Source: Paenibacillus assamensis DSM 18201
GTDB lineage: Bacteria; Bacillota; Bacilli; Paenibacillales; Paenibacillaceae
Length of the DNA: 64,000 nt
NCBI RefSeq assembly: GCF_000422445.1
Contig: NZ_AULU01000003.1
Coordinates: forward strand, 372,001-436,000
Direction: 5' to 3'
Part shown: positions 17,426 to 26,895 of the stretch, one piece after another
Layout of the letters: each line of letters opens with the position of its first letter
Position numbering within the stretch: the stretch's first letter is position 1
The notes under the pieces: model-generated
What the model saw: only the letters and a program-made list of their open reading frames with translations
Told to the model about the DNA's origin: nothing
Databases searched by the model: none
Made by a program: the position numbers and the translations under genes

Positions 17426-18514
17426 TTAACGCGAACGAATTTCCTGACGCATAAACATCATGTACGCTGCCATAAAGCAAACCAACACAGCAGCGATCAA
17501 GCCCGTTAGCTGCGGCCAAACGAGCAGCAAGCTTTGTCCGACGGATAGCGGGCTAGGCAGCGCGCCATATGTCTGCTCGGGTGGAACAAATAAGCTCAAC
17601 GTGCGAATTTCCGGCATAAGCAAGGTCATCGTTGCTTCGTTGAACAAATGGCCGGGTGATAGACGAAGCAAAAATTGAACCGTCTGCTGATAGCTGACCA
17701 ATTGATCCATATGCGTCGGATTGACAGGCGCAATCCCTTTTGCGATCATCTCGATAATCATCGTATAGAACACGCTGAAGAAGATCCAGAGCGCAATACA
17801 TGACAATGCCGACGTAGCGGGCTGACGAAAGCGTACCGAAAACGCAATCGATAAATTCAGCCAGAAGGCAATATAAACGACGCTCAACATCAAGAAAAAG
17901 ATCATGCGCAAAAACTCATCAAACGTCGGCGGAATACCAAGCGTCAGCAACCCTAGTCCCATAATAAGCAGACCAAGTGCAAAGAATAAAAGTCCAATGA
18001 CACTGATTCCCGCTACAAACTTGGCATTAATGACATAATCACGATGAATCGGCTGTGCCATCATACGCGACAACGTCCCTTTATTCCGCTCTGAGTTAAC
18101 CGCATCGAAGCCAAGCGCAATCCCGATCAAAGGCCCCAAAAAGCTGACAAAGGTGATGAAGGATGGAATCGTTCCATCCGATACCGTAAATAAACGCAGA
18201 AACAGAAACGAATCTACCGCCTCACCTGTTGGAACCGCCGTTTTGATGCTCGTAATCGCCGTATAGAGCGATGCTCCGCACGTCAGCAGCATTAAAGCAA
18301 GCAAGATGACATAACGCCAACTCAGCATAATATCCGACATTTCTTTACGAACGATAATCCAAAATGGATGGGGCGCTTTTCTCGATGCAGCAGACGCAGC
18401 ATATGTGACATGTGCGGTAGATGTAGCGGATACCGTGACCCCCGCGTCGTCTTGTCCACCGCCAGAGAATACTTGTGCTGTTTTACGGAGTATCCTGCTT
18501 ACTTTCTCCTGCAT
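17426..18514 (-). CDS. ABC-2 type transporter permease
   Basis: 362 residues from ATG 18514 behind GAGGGGGG, overlapping the ATPase gene by 32 bases. A cytoplasmic N-terminus of about 60 residues precedes about six membrane segments, with a large extracellular loop after the first. ALGFDAVNSERNKGTLSRMMAQPIHRDYV is the cytoplasmic loop typical of NatB/YhaP-like ABC-2 permeases. With the ATPase and the NEW3 protein upstream it forms an export or envelope-related transporter; no substrate can be read from the sequence. Confidence 0.88.
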   Translation of the reverse strand: MQEKVSRILRKTAQVFSGGGQDDAGVTVSATSTAHVTYAASAASRKAPHPFWIIVRKEMSDIMLSWRYVILLALMLLTCGASLYTAITSIKTAVPTGEAVDSFLFLRLFTVSDGTIPSFITFVSFLGPLIGIALGFDAVNSERNKGTLSRMMAQPIHRDYVINAKFVAGISVIGLLFFALGLLIMGLGLLTLGIPPTFDEFLRMIFFLMLSVVYIAFWLNLSIAFSVRFRQPATSALSCIALWIFFSVFYTMIIEMIAKGIAPVNPTHMDQLVSYQQTVQFLLRLSPGHLFNEATMTLLMPEIRTLSLFVPPEQTYGALPSPLSVGQSLLLVWPQLTGLIAAVLVCFMAAYMMFMRQEIRSR

Positions 18515-19517
18515 TCGGCTCTCCCCCCTCAAAATAACGATGATAAATTTCATCCAAGCCATATTGTTTGATTTGCAAATGGAACAAAGAACAACCAGAC
18601 TCGATTAGGATGCGTGACAACGCCGAAGAGATATCTTCCTTGCATCCAATTTGCAGCAGTCCGTCCTGCTCTTCTACCCTGACAACCCCTGGCAGCTTCC
18701 GCAATTCGGCGATAAGTTCGCTATTGATCGGCTTTACGCCAACTTCTAACGTAAGAGCTTCCTCTAGGAATAATCCTTTTGCCAACGACGGTACATCCCC
18801 TTCAACAAGCAGCTCTCCTTTTACAAAAATGCCAACACGGTCGCAAATCTGCTGCACTTGATGCAAATGATGCGAAGACAGCAGTACCGTAATGCCTTCA
18901 TCTCGACTTAACGCCTTAATTAACTGCAACAGCTCACGCACACCTTCTGGATCAAGACCAAGCGTAGGCTCATCCAAAATAATGACTTCTGGCTTCTTCA
19001 ACAGCACTTCTGCTAAGCCAAGGCGCTGTCTCATCCCACGGGAATAGGTGCTCGCTTTCTTCCTAGCTGCATCAGACAAGCCTACGCGCTGTAACATAGC
19101 GTCTACACGCTGTCTCGCTTCTAATTCTGGAATCCGATTCAACCTTGCGGTATACATCAAGTTATCATAGCCTGTCATATCCTCGTAGAAGCCGATATCA
19201 TCTGGTAAATACCCCACTCTTCGCTTTACCGCAATAGGCTGCCGTACCGAATCAAGGCCGCACACGCGAACCGTTCCTGAAGTGGGTTCCGTGAGTCCAA
19301 GCATCATTAAAATGGTCGTTGATTTACCCGCTCCATTCGGACCAAGCAAACCGTATATTTCGCCTTCTTGAATCGATAACGTCAATTGATTCACGGCTGT
19401 ATGTTCATCGTACATTTTCGTCAAATCTTTGATCGAAATAATCGGTTGTCTCATATCCGGTACATCAAACTCCGCCTCCGACACATCCATAATTTGCAAG
19501 TTATCTGGCTGTTTCAC
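18483..19517 (-). CDS. ABC transporter ATP-binding protein
   Basis: 344 residues, GTG start at 19517 behind GGAGGAGG. The Walker A GPNGAGKST is at 59-67, the signature helix reads YSRGMRQRL, and Walker B is VIILDEPTLGLDPEG, followed by the SSHHLHQVQQICDRVGIF switch region. A C-terminal domain of about 100 residues, as in multidrug/ABC-2 ATPases, follows. It is the middle gene of a three-gene operon and drives the ABC-2 permease. Confidence 0.93.
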   Translation of the reverse strand: MKQPDNLQIMDVSEAEFDVPDMRQPIISIKDLTKMYDEHTAVNQLTLSIQEGEIYGLLGPNGAGKSTTILMMLGLTEPTSGTVRVCGLDSVRQPIAVKRRVGYLPDDIGFYEDMTGYDNLMYTARLNRIPELEARQRVDAMLQRVGLSDAARKKASTYSRGMRQRLGLAEVLLKKPEVIILDEPTLGLDPEGVRELLQLIKALSRDEGITVLLSSHHLHQVQQICDRVGIFVKGELLVEGDVPSLAKGLFLEEALTLEVGVKPINSELIAELRKLPGVVRVEEQDGLLQIGCKEDISSALSRILIESGCSLFHLQIKQYGLDEIYHRYFEGGEPNAGESKQDTP

Positions 19518-19519
19518 GA

Positions 19520-20674
19520 TTACCTCCTCCCGTATTTACGGAAAATATAAAACATGCCACCGATGACACCAGCAATAATAAGCACACCGATCCAGCCCCA
19601 CAGCATCGACGTTTTCACCGTCATTCGAAACTGTACATCAGAAGAAGATTCTGGCGTTTTCGCATGTAGATCAAGCTGGTAGTCACCGGAGATCGACTTA
19701 TTATTTGCTTTAACCGTAGCCGTTACATGTGCCGATTGTCCCGGTTCCAAACTAGCAATTTTGTCCTCATCAAAGGTAACCTCCCAATCTACAGGTGTCG
19801 TAGAGGAAAGTTCAATATCTTTCAATGCTGCCGTTCCTGTATTCGTGACTTGCATCTCCAACTTCTTTTCCTTGCCTGCTGTAATATCCGTGCTAAGCAA
19901 ACCACTTGGTGTCGTCAATTTCAGCCCATACGTGCCTGTAATCACTGCTTCCAGTTCCGCATCTGCTGATGTTGAGTTCGTCGCCGCCTTTACAGGGATT
20001 TTGTAGCTGCCTTCCTTCACTTCTGCCGGAGGCTTAACCGATACGCTAATATCAGCAGTAGAGTTCGCGGCTACTTCTACAGAAGTTACACTTTGTCCAC
20101 CGCTCAAAAAGGAGACTGTCCAACCGCGTGGCGCAGCACCAGACAAAGCGTATTGCTGATCATTCGCTGTTCTATTTTTCAACGTAAGTGTGTAGTCAAA
20201 CGCAGAGTTCGCATCACCTTGCAAATTGGGCTGCTCCGTTGTCAGCTCTGTTTTGTACGTACCTTGCTCTGTAACGTTAATGCTCAAAGGTAAAGTAGAA
20301 TGGCCCGCTGCCTTCAACGTTACGTTATAGGTACCTTTTTCTACGGCCAATGGTACATCAATTTGGAGATTCAAATTTTGCTCACTATCAGGTTTCACAC
20401 CAATTTGCTTAATCGCCCAACCTCCAGAAGTTAGCTCTGCTTTCCATTCTTTCGGTACACCTTCTAGCGAGAGCGCTACATTTTGTACACTAGCCGTGTT
20501 GTTCATCACGTCTACAGAATACGAAATCGATTCACCTGGTGTAACCGAAATGTTCGTATACGGCGTATAGAGCGCAACCCCGCTGGCAGCATAGACACTG
20601 TAACCTCCTCCAACCAACGTTCCCATCATCAATGTCAGCATCACACTAAATGCGACCATCCACTTTTTTTGCAT
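19520..20674 (-). CDS. Secreted NEW3-domain (CARDB/Ig-like) membrane-anchored protein
   Basis: 384 residues from ATG 20674 behind GGGAGAGGG. An N-terminal signal segment (MVAFSVMLTLMMGTLVGGGYSVYA region) is followed by three similar beta-sandwich repeats with DYTLTLKNRT, PRGWTVSF and LEPGQSAHVTATVK-type signatures of the NEW3 / COG1470 family. The C-terminal transmembrane helix WGWIGVLIIAGVIGGMFYIF and a basic tail follow. The repeats face outside. It is the first gene of the operon, two bases before the ABC ATPase, so it is probably an extracellular partner of the transporter. Confidence 0.8.
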   Translation of the reverse strand: MQKKWMVAFSVMLTLMMGTLVGGGYSVYAASGVALYTPYTNISVTPGESISYSVDVMNNTASVQNVALSLEGVPKEWKAELTSGGWAIKQIGVKPDSEQNLNLQIDVPLAVEKGTYNVTLKAAGHSTLPLSINVTEQGTYKTELTTEQPNLQGDANSAFDYTLTLKNRTANDQQYALSGAAPRGWTVSFLSGGQSVTSVEVAANSTADISVSVKPPAEVKEGSYKIPVKAATNSTSADAELEAVITGTYGLKLTTPSGLLSTDITAGKEKKLEMQVTNTGTAALKDIELSSTTPVDWEVTFDEDKIASLEPGQSAHVTATVKANNKSISGDYQLDLHAKTPESSSDVQFRMTVKTSMLWGWIGVLIIAGVIGGMFYIFRKYGRR

Positions 20675-20845
20675 GCTAGAACCCTCTCCCATCATTGTTA
20701 TCACTTCACCTACGCACGAGAAGGGCAATTGGATTTATTAAATATAGATAAAAATTCACTTAAAACAAGGTGAAATTCATGAAAAACCATACTTTTTATT
20801 AAAAATTAGATCTATATTGATATTCGAGACTTATAGAAGCCAGAG

Positions 20846-21442
20846 GTGAGAACAATAAAAAATAATGCCAATGCTCCTAGATTGCTGCATGAATTACATG
20901 AGGGGTCTATGATTGCATTCGAACAATTTTATGAGCAATACTCGTCTCTTGTTTTTCATATAGCACTTAAGATGATGAACGATAGAATGGAAGCAGAAGA
21001 TATTTGCCACGATGTATTTCTTGAAGCATTTCGAAAGGCTGATCAATTCGATTCAAAGAGAGGCTCGTTGGAAGCATGGCTCGCTGTGAAGACGCGCAGC
21101 CGCTGCTTAGATCGGATGAGACGCCAAAAGAGAACGATATGCGAAGATGCATTAACAGATATGCCAACAGCAATCGAGGCAACGACTCCAGAGGAGCGCG
21201 TCATTCGACGTCTTGATGAGGAACAATTATACGAGGCTATCCAACAGATACCGAAAACACAAAGAGAGACACTGATCGGATTTTATTACGAATCACAAAC
21301 CCAGCAGCAAATTGCCCAGAAGATGAATTACCCGCTAGGTACCGTTAAGTCGTTAATTCGCTACGGCATTCAAAATATACGCAAACACTGGAACGGCTAT
21401 CCACTAGGCAACGCTTCTAAGGAGGGACGCAAACATGAATGA
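20846..21442 (+). CDS. ECF-type RNA polymerase sigma factor
   Basis: 198 residues with GTG start; the purine stretch AGAGG directly precedes it and is rather close. Sigma region 2 (FEQFYEQYSSLVFHIALKMM, then EDICHDVFLEAFRKADQFD) and region 4 (IPKTQRETLIGFYYESQTQ, IAQKMNYPLGTVKSLI) are both clear. It overlaps the anti-sigma gene by eight bases. As in similar pairs the operon is probably autoregulated, but no ECF promoter was identified in the 170 bases upstream, which are shared with the divergent NEW3 operon. Confidence 0.92.
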   Translation: MRTIKNNANAPRLLHELHEGSMIAFEQFYEQYSSLVFHIALKMMNDRMEAEDICHDVFLEAFRKADQFDSKRGSLEAWLAVKTRSRCLDRMRRQKRTICEDALTDMPTAIEATTPEERVIRRLDEEQLYEAIQQIPKTQRETLIGFYYESQTQQQIAQKMNYPLGTVKSLIRYGIQNIRKHWNGYPLGNASKEGRKHE

Positions 21443-22118
21443 ACATACTTGTACATGCACAGAACAAGAAATGATCGATTACATTCTCGGTCAATTGCCC
21501 GAAGATCGTTCGGCGCATTGTCACGCTCATATACAGATGTGCCCGTCATGCCAAGACCTGCATCAAGAATGGAAAGGCATATTACATGGGGCTCAAAAAG
21601 AACATACATCGCTTCCTCCAGTCCCTGAACGTTTGCATACTAGATTGAAGTGGAAATATTGGCTGTACAAAAAAATGCCTGTGTTGTTGCGTCAGCATCG
21701 ATTCAAGATGATGTCCGCAATGGGAGCTGCTGCGCTGCTATTGTTTATATCGATTGGCTGGACACAATCGCAGTCTCCTCCTGAACATAGGCCATTGTCC
21801 GTTATGACTGGCAACCAGTTAGCAAAGGAAGACGTAAAGGTGTGTGAGGTGCCCTCTGGTAGGTCCATCCCGGTTAAACATCAATCTGGCAGATGGTTGA
21901 ACCGCGAATGGCCGGATGTCTCTATATTGCTGCAGCAATATGACGGCGCATCTGTAGTCAAGCTGCGCACCATTCGAGCAGACAGCCAGACTGTTCAATA
22001 TTTAGAGAACTGTTCGTCATATCCATCCAACTTCGGCCCACGTATTATAGGTGGCGATAACGCAGGGATCATTAAGTACGCTCCAAATTCATTAAATCGT
22101 GTAATAAGAGGCGAATAG
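21435..22118 (+). CDS. Zinc-finger anti-sigma factor
   Basis: 227 residues. The N-terminal domain contains HAHIQMCPSCQDL, the HxxxCxxC motif of zinc-binding anti-sigma domains (residues about 33-43). One membrane helix (MMSAMGAAALLLFISIGW) follows near 95-112, and the rest, about 115 residues, is extracytoplasmic. It should hold the upstream-encoded sigma factor at the membrane until a signal arrives. The outer domain ends without a recognisable sensor family. Confidence 0.88.
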   Translation: MNEHTCTCTEQEMIDYILGQLPEDRSAHCHAHIQMCPSCQDLHQEWKGILHGAQKEHTSLPPVPERLHTRLKWKYWLYKKMPVLLRQHRFKMMSAMGAAALLLFISIGWTQSQSPPEHRPLSVMTGNQLAKEDVKVCEVPSGRSIPVKHQSGRWLNREWPDVSILLQQYDGASVVKLRTIRADSQTVQYLENCSSYPSNFGPRIIGGDNAGIIKYAPNSLNRVIRGE

Positions 22119-22529
22119 AAGGTGCTTGAAACTAGGTTGGTGTACTAGACTTTGCGCTGAGACAGTGCGCTTAGAGAATGTGCTTAGAGAGTGTGCTAGA
22201 CCGTGTATTAGATAGCACATCGAGAGCACTACTGGGTCACTGAACACAGCAGTCGAATGCAGCGGTTATATTCAACCCGGCTGCGCGAACTGCAATCGCC
22301 CGCGGCATTTTCAAGCGGAGTTTCGTTCTCATTTAAAATGCCTGCAAAAATGCATCTTTTGTGCTCCAAATCTACGAAACAATCAGGAATTGTTGCAATT
22401 ATGCAGGCATTCTCACCGAATGTCCCCTTACTGGGACATAATGCACGAATAAAGATGTACTTTTGCAGCTTTTTGGTATTTGCTATCTTGGTACATGCTT
22501 TCTTGATATTTAGCCATCTGGGTACCTTA
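22119..22529. other. Long intergenic region with imperfect repeats
   Basis: At 22159-22216 a roughly 13-base unit like GTGCTTAGAGA recurs about four times with errors. At 22343-22364 and 22443-22468 an imperfect inverted pair (GCAAAAATGCATCTTT type) encloses about 80 bases, similar in style to the palindromic element at 16.9 kb. A rightward open frame across this region is composed of repeat sequence and is not accepted as a gene. Confidence 0.45.
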
Positions 22530-22619
22530 CTATTCTGCTATTTACTATTCTGCTATTTACTATTCTGCTATTCTGCTATTCTGCTATTCTGCTATTCTGC
22601 TATTCTGCTATTCTGCTAT
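22530..22619. repeat. Short tandem repeat, 8-bp unit CTATTCTG
   Basis: Three 15-bp units (CTATTCTGCTATTTA) merge into about six uninterrupted 8-bp units. Such arrays are prone to slippage. No gene is close enough to be obviously controlled by it. Confidence 0.85.
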
Positions 22620-22735
22620 CAAAATTTACCATTCAAGGCTTTTCACATCAATTGGAAGCCACAATATTTCTGATTACTAGCCAATCTGATTGCCAATCCT
22701 GATTACGATAAATATATTGAATAGGGAGAATACAA

Positions 22736-22783
22736 TGGGCAAAAAGGTCGAGTTAGGGACAAGCCTGTCCCTAACTCGACCTT
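22736..22783 (-). terminator. Perfect 18-bp stem terminator
   Basis: Arms at 22744-22761 and 22766-22783 are perfectly complementary around a 4-base loop. On the minus strand five T follow. It probably ends transcription of the hydrolase gene 150 bases upstream in the leftward direction. It could also stop rightward readthrough. Confidence 0.75.
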
Positions 22784-22935
22784 CATATTCACCTTTACAA
22801 AGAGACTGCCTCAAACTCATATTTCCTAGTAATTTCCCAACAAAATAACTAACAATTTAAGTAGTAATCAGCTAGCAATCAAGTAGCAGCCAACATAACA
22901 TTCCTTTGTAATCACTCCAAGCCTACTTAGCTGGC

Positions 22936-24633
22936 TTATTTCTGCGCCTTAATCCACTTCGCTACATCTTCTGCTACTTCAAGCGGCACATTACCTGGAA
23001 TCGCATACTCTGCTCCCGTAGATGGCTGCTCGCTTGGAATAAAGAAATGGTTTAGCTTCGGATACAATTTGTACTCGACATTGCTGCGGTGCGTCAGTTC
23101 CTTCTTCCACACATCTAAATGTGACTTATCCACTTGAACATCGTTGTCCCCTTGAATGACAAAGAGCGGGATCGTTTGTTTCTTCGCTGCTTCTGCCGCA
23201 TAATTGTTGCGGAAATCCATCCACCATTTCCCCATCGGGAAATTCGGCGGCAAATTGTCCACACTGTACTTCTCATCTTTAATAACTTTCAAGTACTCCT
23301 TAAATCCTGCAACTCCCCCTTCCAATTGTGAAATAACTTCTTGCGGAAGCTTGCCATCCTTAGCACGTTTCACTTGAGCTTCTAGTTGCACCAAGATTAA
23401 GTCTTCAAGTGGACCAGCAGGTCCTGCCGCAACAATAGCACCACGAATCGTTTTGTCTTTATCGTTGTCCAAAATACGCGGTACAAGCATACCACCTTGG
23501 CTATGTCCGAGCACATATACATTCGCTTTATCAATGCGCTTATCTTGCGCAGCCCAATTCGCTGCATAGACTGCATCAGCTACCGTTTCATGCATGACCG
23601 TAAAGTCTGCTGCACCTGCAGTTTGATTCGGGTATTCACGAGTCCGCTTCTCATAGCGCACCGTAGCTACACCTTGCTGCGCAAGTCCAACTGACAGATC
23701 ACGTAATATTTTACTAGCCCCATGCGACTCGTCTCTATCATGCTGACCAGAACCGTGCACGAGCACGACAACCGGCACTGTTCCTTTTACATCTGTCGGC
23801 AAAGTCAACGTTCCAGGAAGTTTAAATCCATCCTCACCGAATACGATAGACTCTTCTTTATAGCTGTCTGCCTTATCATAGGCAGGCTTCTGATAACCTG
23901 CTGCTGGCATGTAAATGGGGAATACCTCATTGATAAGCCCTTCTGCTGTATAACGAAGCTCCACTTGGAGTGGAATCCCCTTATCTGTCTTAAATGTAGC
24001 CGTCACTGTATGATGAACACCATTATGCTGCTGTGTTGCAGAAACAAATTGAACTGGCTGACCCATTGTAGGAACAAGCTGCATCACAGTCATTGAAAAT
24101 GGGTAGTGTTTCGTCGCTTTCTTCAACGCCTCCGTCAAATATGGCTGCAAAGCAGCCTCAGCTTGAGGATTCGCTACCGTTTGTCCCCATGTCACGACGA
24201 ATTGAGAAGCTCTCGTCTTCCAATCCGCAGCATCGACGACCACTTTATTATCTTTCCACTCTGCATTAACGTTAAGGGCTTGCTTGAAGCTTTCCCACGG
24301 AACGGTCATGTTCTTTTGCTCCGTCAGGCCAGGCTTAGCACTGAGCTTCAGCTCGGTACCATTTACATCCGAAACAGCATTGTTCAAACGTACGGTCCAT
24401 ACGACATCACCGTAGCTGACTTTTGCAGCGTGAGCAGCCTTGTCCCATTTCACAACAGCCCCAATCGATAAAGCCGCTTGACGTAGCGGGACTTGACCTG
24501 TATTAACGTGGTCTTCTTGAACCGTTTGAGACTCTTTTGCAGGCACGGTTTCTTGTGCTGCTAGAGCAACTGGCGCCATCGTACCGAACAACATACACGC
24601 TGCCAGCATCCATTTCCAAGCTGATTTCTTCAT
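22936..24633 (-). CDS. Secreted alpha/beta hydrolase with stalk and DUF3887-like domains
   Basis: 565 residues from ATG 24633, nine bases behind GAGGGG. The open frame extends 150 codons upstream but that part looks non-coding. A signal peptide (MLAACMLFGTMAPVALAA) is followed by a copper-amine-oxidase-N-like stalk region (about 45-125), a DUF3887-like region (about 130-250) and an alpha/beta hydrolase domain. The hydrolase shows VVVLVHGSGQ for the oxyanion side, the nucleophile elbow GHSQGG, the acid in IQGDNDVQV and the His in KLNHFF. It is a probable extracellular esterase or acyl hydrolase; substrate unknown. Confidence 0.85.
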   Translation of the reverse strand: MKKSAWKWMLAACMLFGTMAPVALAAQETVPAKESQTVQEDHVNTGQVPLRQAALSIGAVVKWDKAAHAAKVSYGDVVWTVRLNNAVSDVNGTELKLSAKPGLTEQKNMTVPWESFKQALNVNAEWKDNKVVVDAADWKTRASQFVVTWGQTVANPQAEAALQPYLTEALKKATKHYPFSMTVMQLVPTMGQPVQFVSATQQHNGVHHTVTATFKTDKGIPLQVELRYTAEGLINEVFPIYMPAAGYQKPAYDKADSYKEESIVFGEDGFKLPGTLTLPTDVKGTVPVVVLVHGSGQHDRDESHGASKILRDLSVGLAQQGVATVRYEKRTREYPNQTAGAADFTVMHETVADAVYAANWAAQDKRIDKANVYVLGHSQGGMLVPRILDNDKDKTIRGAIVAAGPAGPLEDLILVQLEAQVKRAKDGKLPQEVISQLEGGVAGFKEYLKVIKDEKYSVDNLPPNFPMGKWWMDFRNNYAAEAAKKQTIPLFVIQGDNDVQVDKSHLDVWKKELTHRSNVEYKLYPKLNHFFIPSEQPSTGAEYAIPGNVPLEVAEDVAKWIKAQK

Positions 24634-24639
24634 AGCCAT

Positions 24640-25008
24640 CTTCCCCTCTTGTTTTCTATGATGTTTGTCTAGTAGCCATCTCCATGTTTTTTCTAGTATA
24701 TGACATGGATAATTTTGATAGTAGCACATTTTCCAAATACTATTAAGCAAAAAATTGTAAACGAAGCGCAATGTATGTACACACATACTCACATGTGCAT
24801 CTCTTACTACTCCGCACTCCTTCATACTAGTATGGAAACTATCAATATTTAACAAGGCAACGATCACGAAACGAGGTAGCTGTGAAAGGAACAAACTCTC
24901 GTCTAACTGAAACCAATGGTTCCGTGAGGACCTTGTTGAAGAATGCGCATCATCAACGTGGCCACTTCTTTTGGACACAGCTTGCAGCTTTAACACGTAT
25001 ATACAAGT
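24640..25008. other. Intergenic region upstream of the hydrolase gene
   Basis: About 370 bases. No credible small gene or repeat was seen. It must contain the hydrolase promoter but no confident sigma-A match was found. Confidence 0.4.
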
Positions 25009-25056
25009 AAAAAAAATACGCGTCACTCCTCCCCGGGAGAGGGGGAGATGACGCGT
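25009..25056 (-). terminator. Terminator of the alkaline phosphatase gene
   Basis: Outer arms ACGCGTCA (25018-25025) and TGACGCGT (25049-25056) enclose a second GC-rich pair (CTCCCC with GGGGGAG). On the minus strand a run of eight T follows. The 145 bases between it and the phosphatase stop contain nothing recognised. Confidence 0.85.
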
Positions 25057-25202
25057 CCAAACTATATTGAGGTTCAGGATGAATCCAAAGGGGATCAAGG
25101 GATGATTTGGGGTTACAAATCATCTATTCATGCTGTTCATTACATTTCAAACGAGGTAAGAGGAAACATTTATAATCAATGATGAGTCTCAATGACTAGC
25201 TA

Positions 25203-26579
25203 TTACTTGTGATTCTCATCAATAATTTTGAAAATCTTCGTTGCATTATCAATGTTGTCAATCAAGCCTGCAAACTGCTCTTTGCCTGGTCCATAAGCGA
25301 TCAGAGGCACATCTTCACCTGTATGTCCGCCCGTCGTCCAGCCGGAGAACGTACGCTTATCGAAAATTTTCTCAATCGCATTATCGATCTCAGCTACATT
25401 CTTCGTTTCAGCAGCCTTTTTCACACTATCCATTTCTTCAGGCTTCAATTCCAAGTCAATATACGCCTTCAAGGTTTGCTCAACATCCGCACCACCAGCA
25501 ATTTTCGCTGCCATATAGTCAGGTGTGCGCTTCGCTGCCTTAATTGGCGCTACATCAAAGGAATATTCGCCGTCCGTTCCGAGCGAGAATCCACCTGTTG
25601 AATGATCCGCAGTTAATACAACCAGCGTCTCGCCATCTTTCTCAGCAAACTCTAGTACTGCTTGCAGCGATTGCTCGAAGTCTTCCATTTCACTCATTGC
25701 TGCTACTACATCGTTATCGTGACCAGCCCAGTCAATTTGGCTGCCCTCTACCATGAGGAAGAAGCCTTCTTCATTTTTATCGAGACGCTTAATCGCGGAC
25801 TCCGTCATATCTTTCAAGGAAGGTGTCTCACTGCTGCGGTCAATCATTTTATCCAATCCGCCATCTGCAAACAATCCGAGCACCTGCTCGCTATCGTCCT
25901 TCAACAACTGCTCACGATTCGTCACATAGCTGTAGCCATCTTCTTGGAATTCCTTCGTCAAATCACGGTCTTTACGAGCAAAGTTCGATTTGCCGCCGCC
26001 AAGCATGACATCAATTTTGTGTTTGCCGTATACCCACTCATCAAAGTAGTCGTCAGCAATTTGGTCCATGTTTTTACGAGAATCCTCGTGCGCACCAAAA
26101 GCAGCTGGCGTTGCATGTGTTACCTCAGATGTAGCGACCAATCCAGTGGACATGCCTTTTCCTTTTGCATGCTCAAGAACCGTTTTGACACGCGAATGGT
26201 CATTATCAACCGCAATCGCATTATTATATGTTTTGACACCTGCTGACATCGCTGTTGCAGCGGAAGCAGAGTCTGTAATATTTTCTTTTGGATCTTCAGG
26301 GTACGTCATTTGGCTTCCAATTAAATGCTGATCAAATAACGTTTTCTCCATAAGAGGAGTATCCGGGTTGTCTTTCATATAGCGATGAGCAGCTGTATAG
26401 CTGTAACCCATACCATCCCCAATCATGAAAATTACATTTTTAATTTTTTTGGATTCTGGCTTGCTCTCTGCTGCTATAGCATGTCGCTCTGCAAGTCCCC
26501 ATGCTCCCCCAATAATACCGAAAGCCATCACGGATGCGAGTGCACATAGAAGTAGTTTCTTCGGTTTAAGCTTTATCAT
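25203..26579 (-). CDS. phoA: Alkaline phosphatase
   Basis: 458 residues with a signal peptide (first about 35 residues). The order of motifs is that of PhoA-type enzymes: NVIFMIGDGMG with the first metal Asp, the nucleophile Ser in TDSASAATAMSAG, EGSQIDWAGHDND, VLTADHSTGGF and WTTGGHTGEDVPLIAYGPG with the last metal His. Bacillus PhoA and PhoB are close in length. It releases phosphate from organic esters outside the cell. Upstream hexamer repeats fit PhoP control. It is a single gene with a strong terminator. Confidence 0.93.
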   Translation of the reverse strand: MIKLKPKKLLLCALASVMAFGIIGGAWGLAERHAIAAESKPESKKIKNVIFMIGDGMGYSYTAAHRYMKDNPDTPLMEKTLFDQHLIGSQMTYPEDPKENITDSASAATAMSAGVKTYNNAIAVDNDHSRVKTVLEHAKGKGMSTGLVATSEVTHATPAAFGAHEDSRKNMDQIADDYFDEWVYGKHKIDVMLGGGKSNFARKDRDLTKEFQEDGYSYVTNREQLLKDDSEQVLGLFADGGLDKMIDRSSETPSLKDMTESAIKRLDKNEEGFFLMVEGSQIDWAGHDNDVVAAMSEMEDFEQSLQAVLEFAEKDGETLVVLTADHSTGGFSLGTDGEYSFDVAPIKAAKRTPDYMAAKIAGGADVEQTLKAYIDLELKPEEMDSVKKAAETKNVAEIDNAIEKIFDKRTFSGWTTGGHTGEDVPLIAYGPGKEQFAGLIDNIDNATKIFKIIDENHK

Positions 26580-26673
26580 TACGCCGAATCCTCCTCAAGG
26601 ATACTAGACTCGGGAGATGTCCCCCGTCACAACCTTATCTTAATAGAGCTATGTTAGCGGACAATATCATTAG

Positions 26674-26709
26674 CGTAAAATCGATGTAAATTATTTTGTA
26701 AATTGTAAA
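26674..26709 (-). promoter_or_regulatory. PhoP box array upstream of the alkaline phosphatase gene
   Basis: Read on the minus strand, TTTACA-like hexamers occur at 26709-26704, 26702-26697, 26690-26685 and 26679-26674 (TTTACG). Starts of the last three are 12 and 11 bases apart, the periodicity of Bacillus PhoP sites (TT[ACT]A[CT]A). This fits phosphate-starvation induction. The rest of 26580-26895 shows nothing further. Confidence 0.6.
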
Positions 26710-26895
26710 TTAACAATCAAGTTCAGTACCAACTGTTCGAATACTGTAAAAACCATCAGCACGCGTTTGCTTTCCCAAAACGATGTAACATGATAGTGTG
26801 AGTAGGCAGCTAGTGTACAAAGTTTACGAAATGGAAATTCGGAACAGAAACAGTCATCCTTTTCATGTTCACCATCCTATTCATGAGGAGAAGCT

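Noticed and set aside
22257-22673. Rightward open frame of 138 codons
   Set aside because: Composed largely of repeat sequence (LLFCY, SAILLFCY) and lacks a ribosome site; treated as non-coding.
24634-25098. N-terminal extension of the alpha/beta hydrolase frame
   Set aside because: The extra 155 codons precede a clear signal peptide with its own ribosome site and have no coding character. Similar extensions were trimmed for tex, alr, cysC, the LolA-like lipoprotein and the serine hydrolase.
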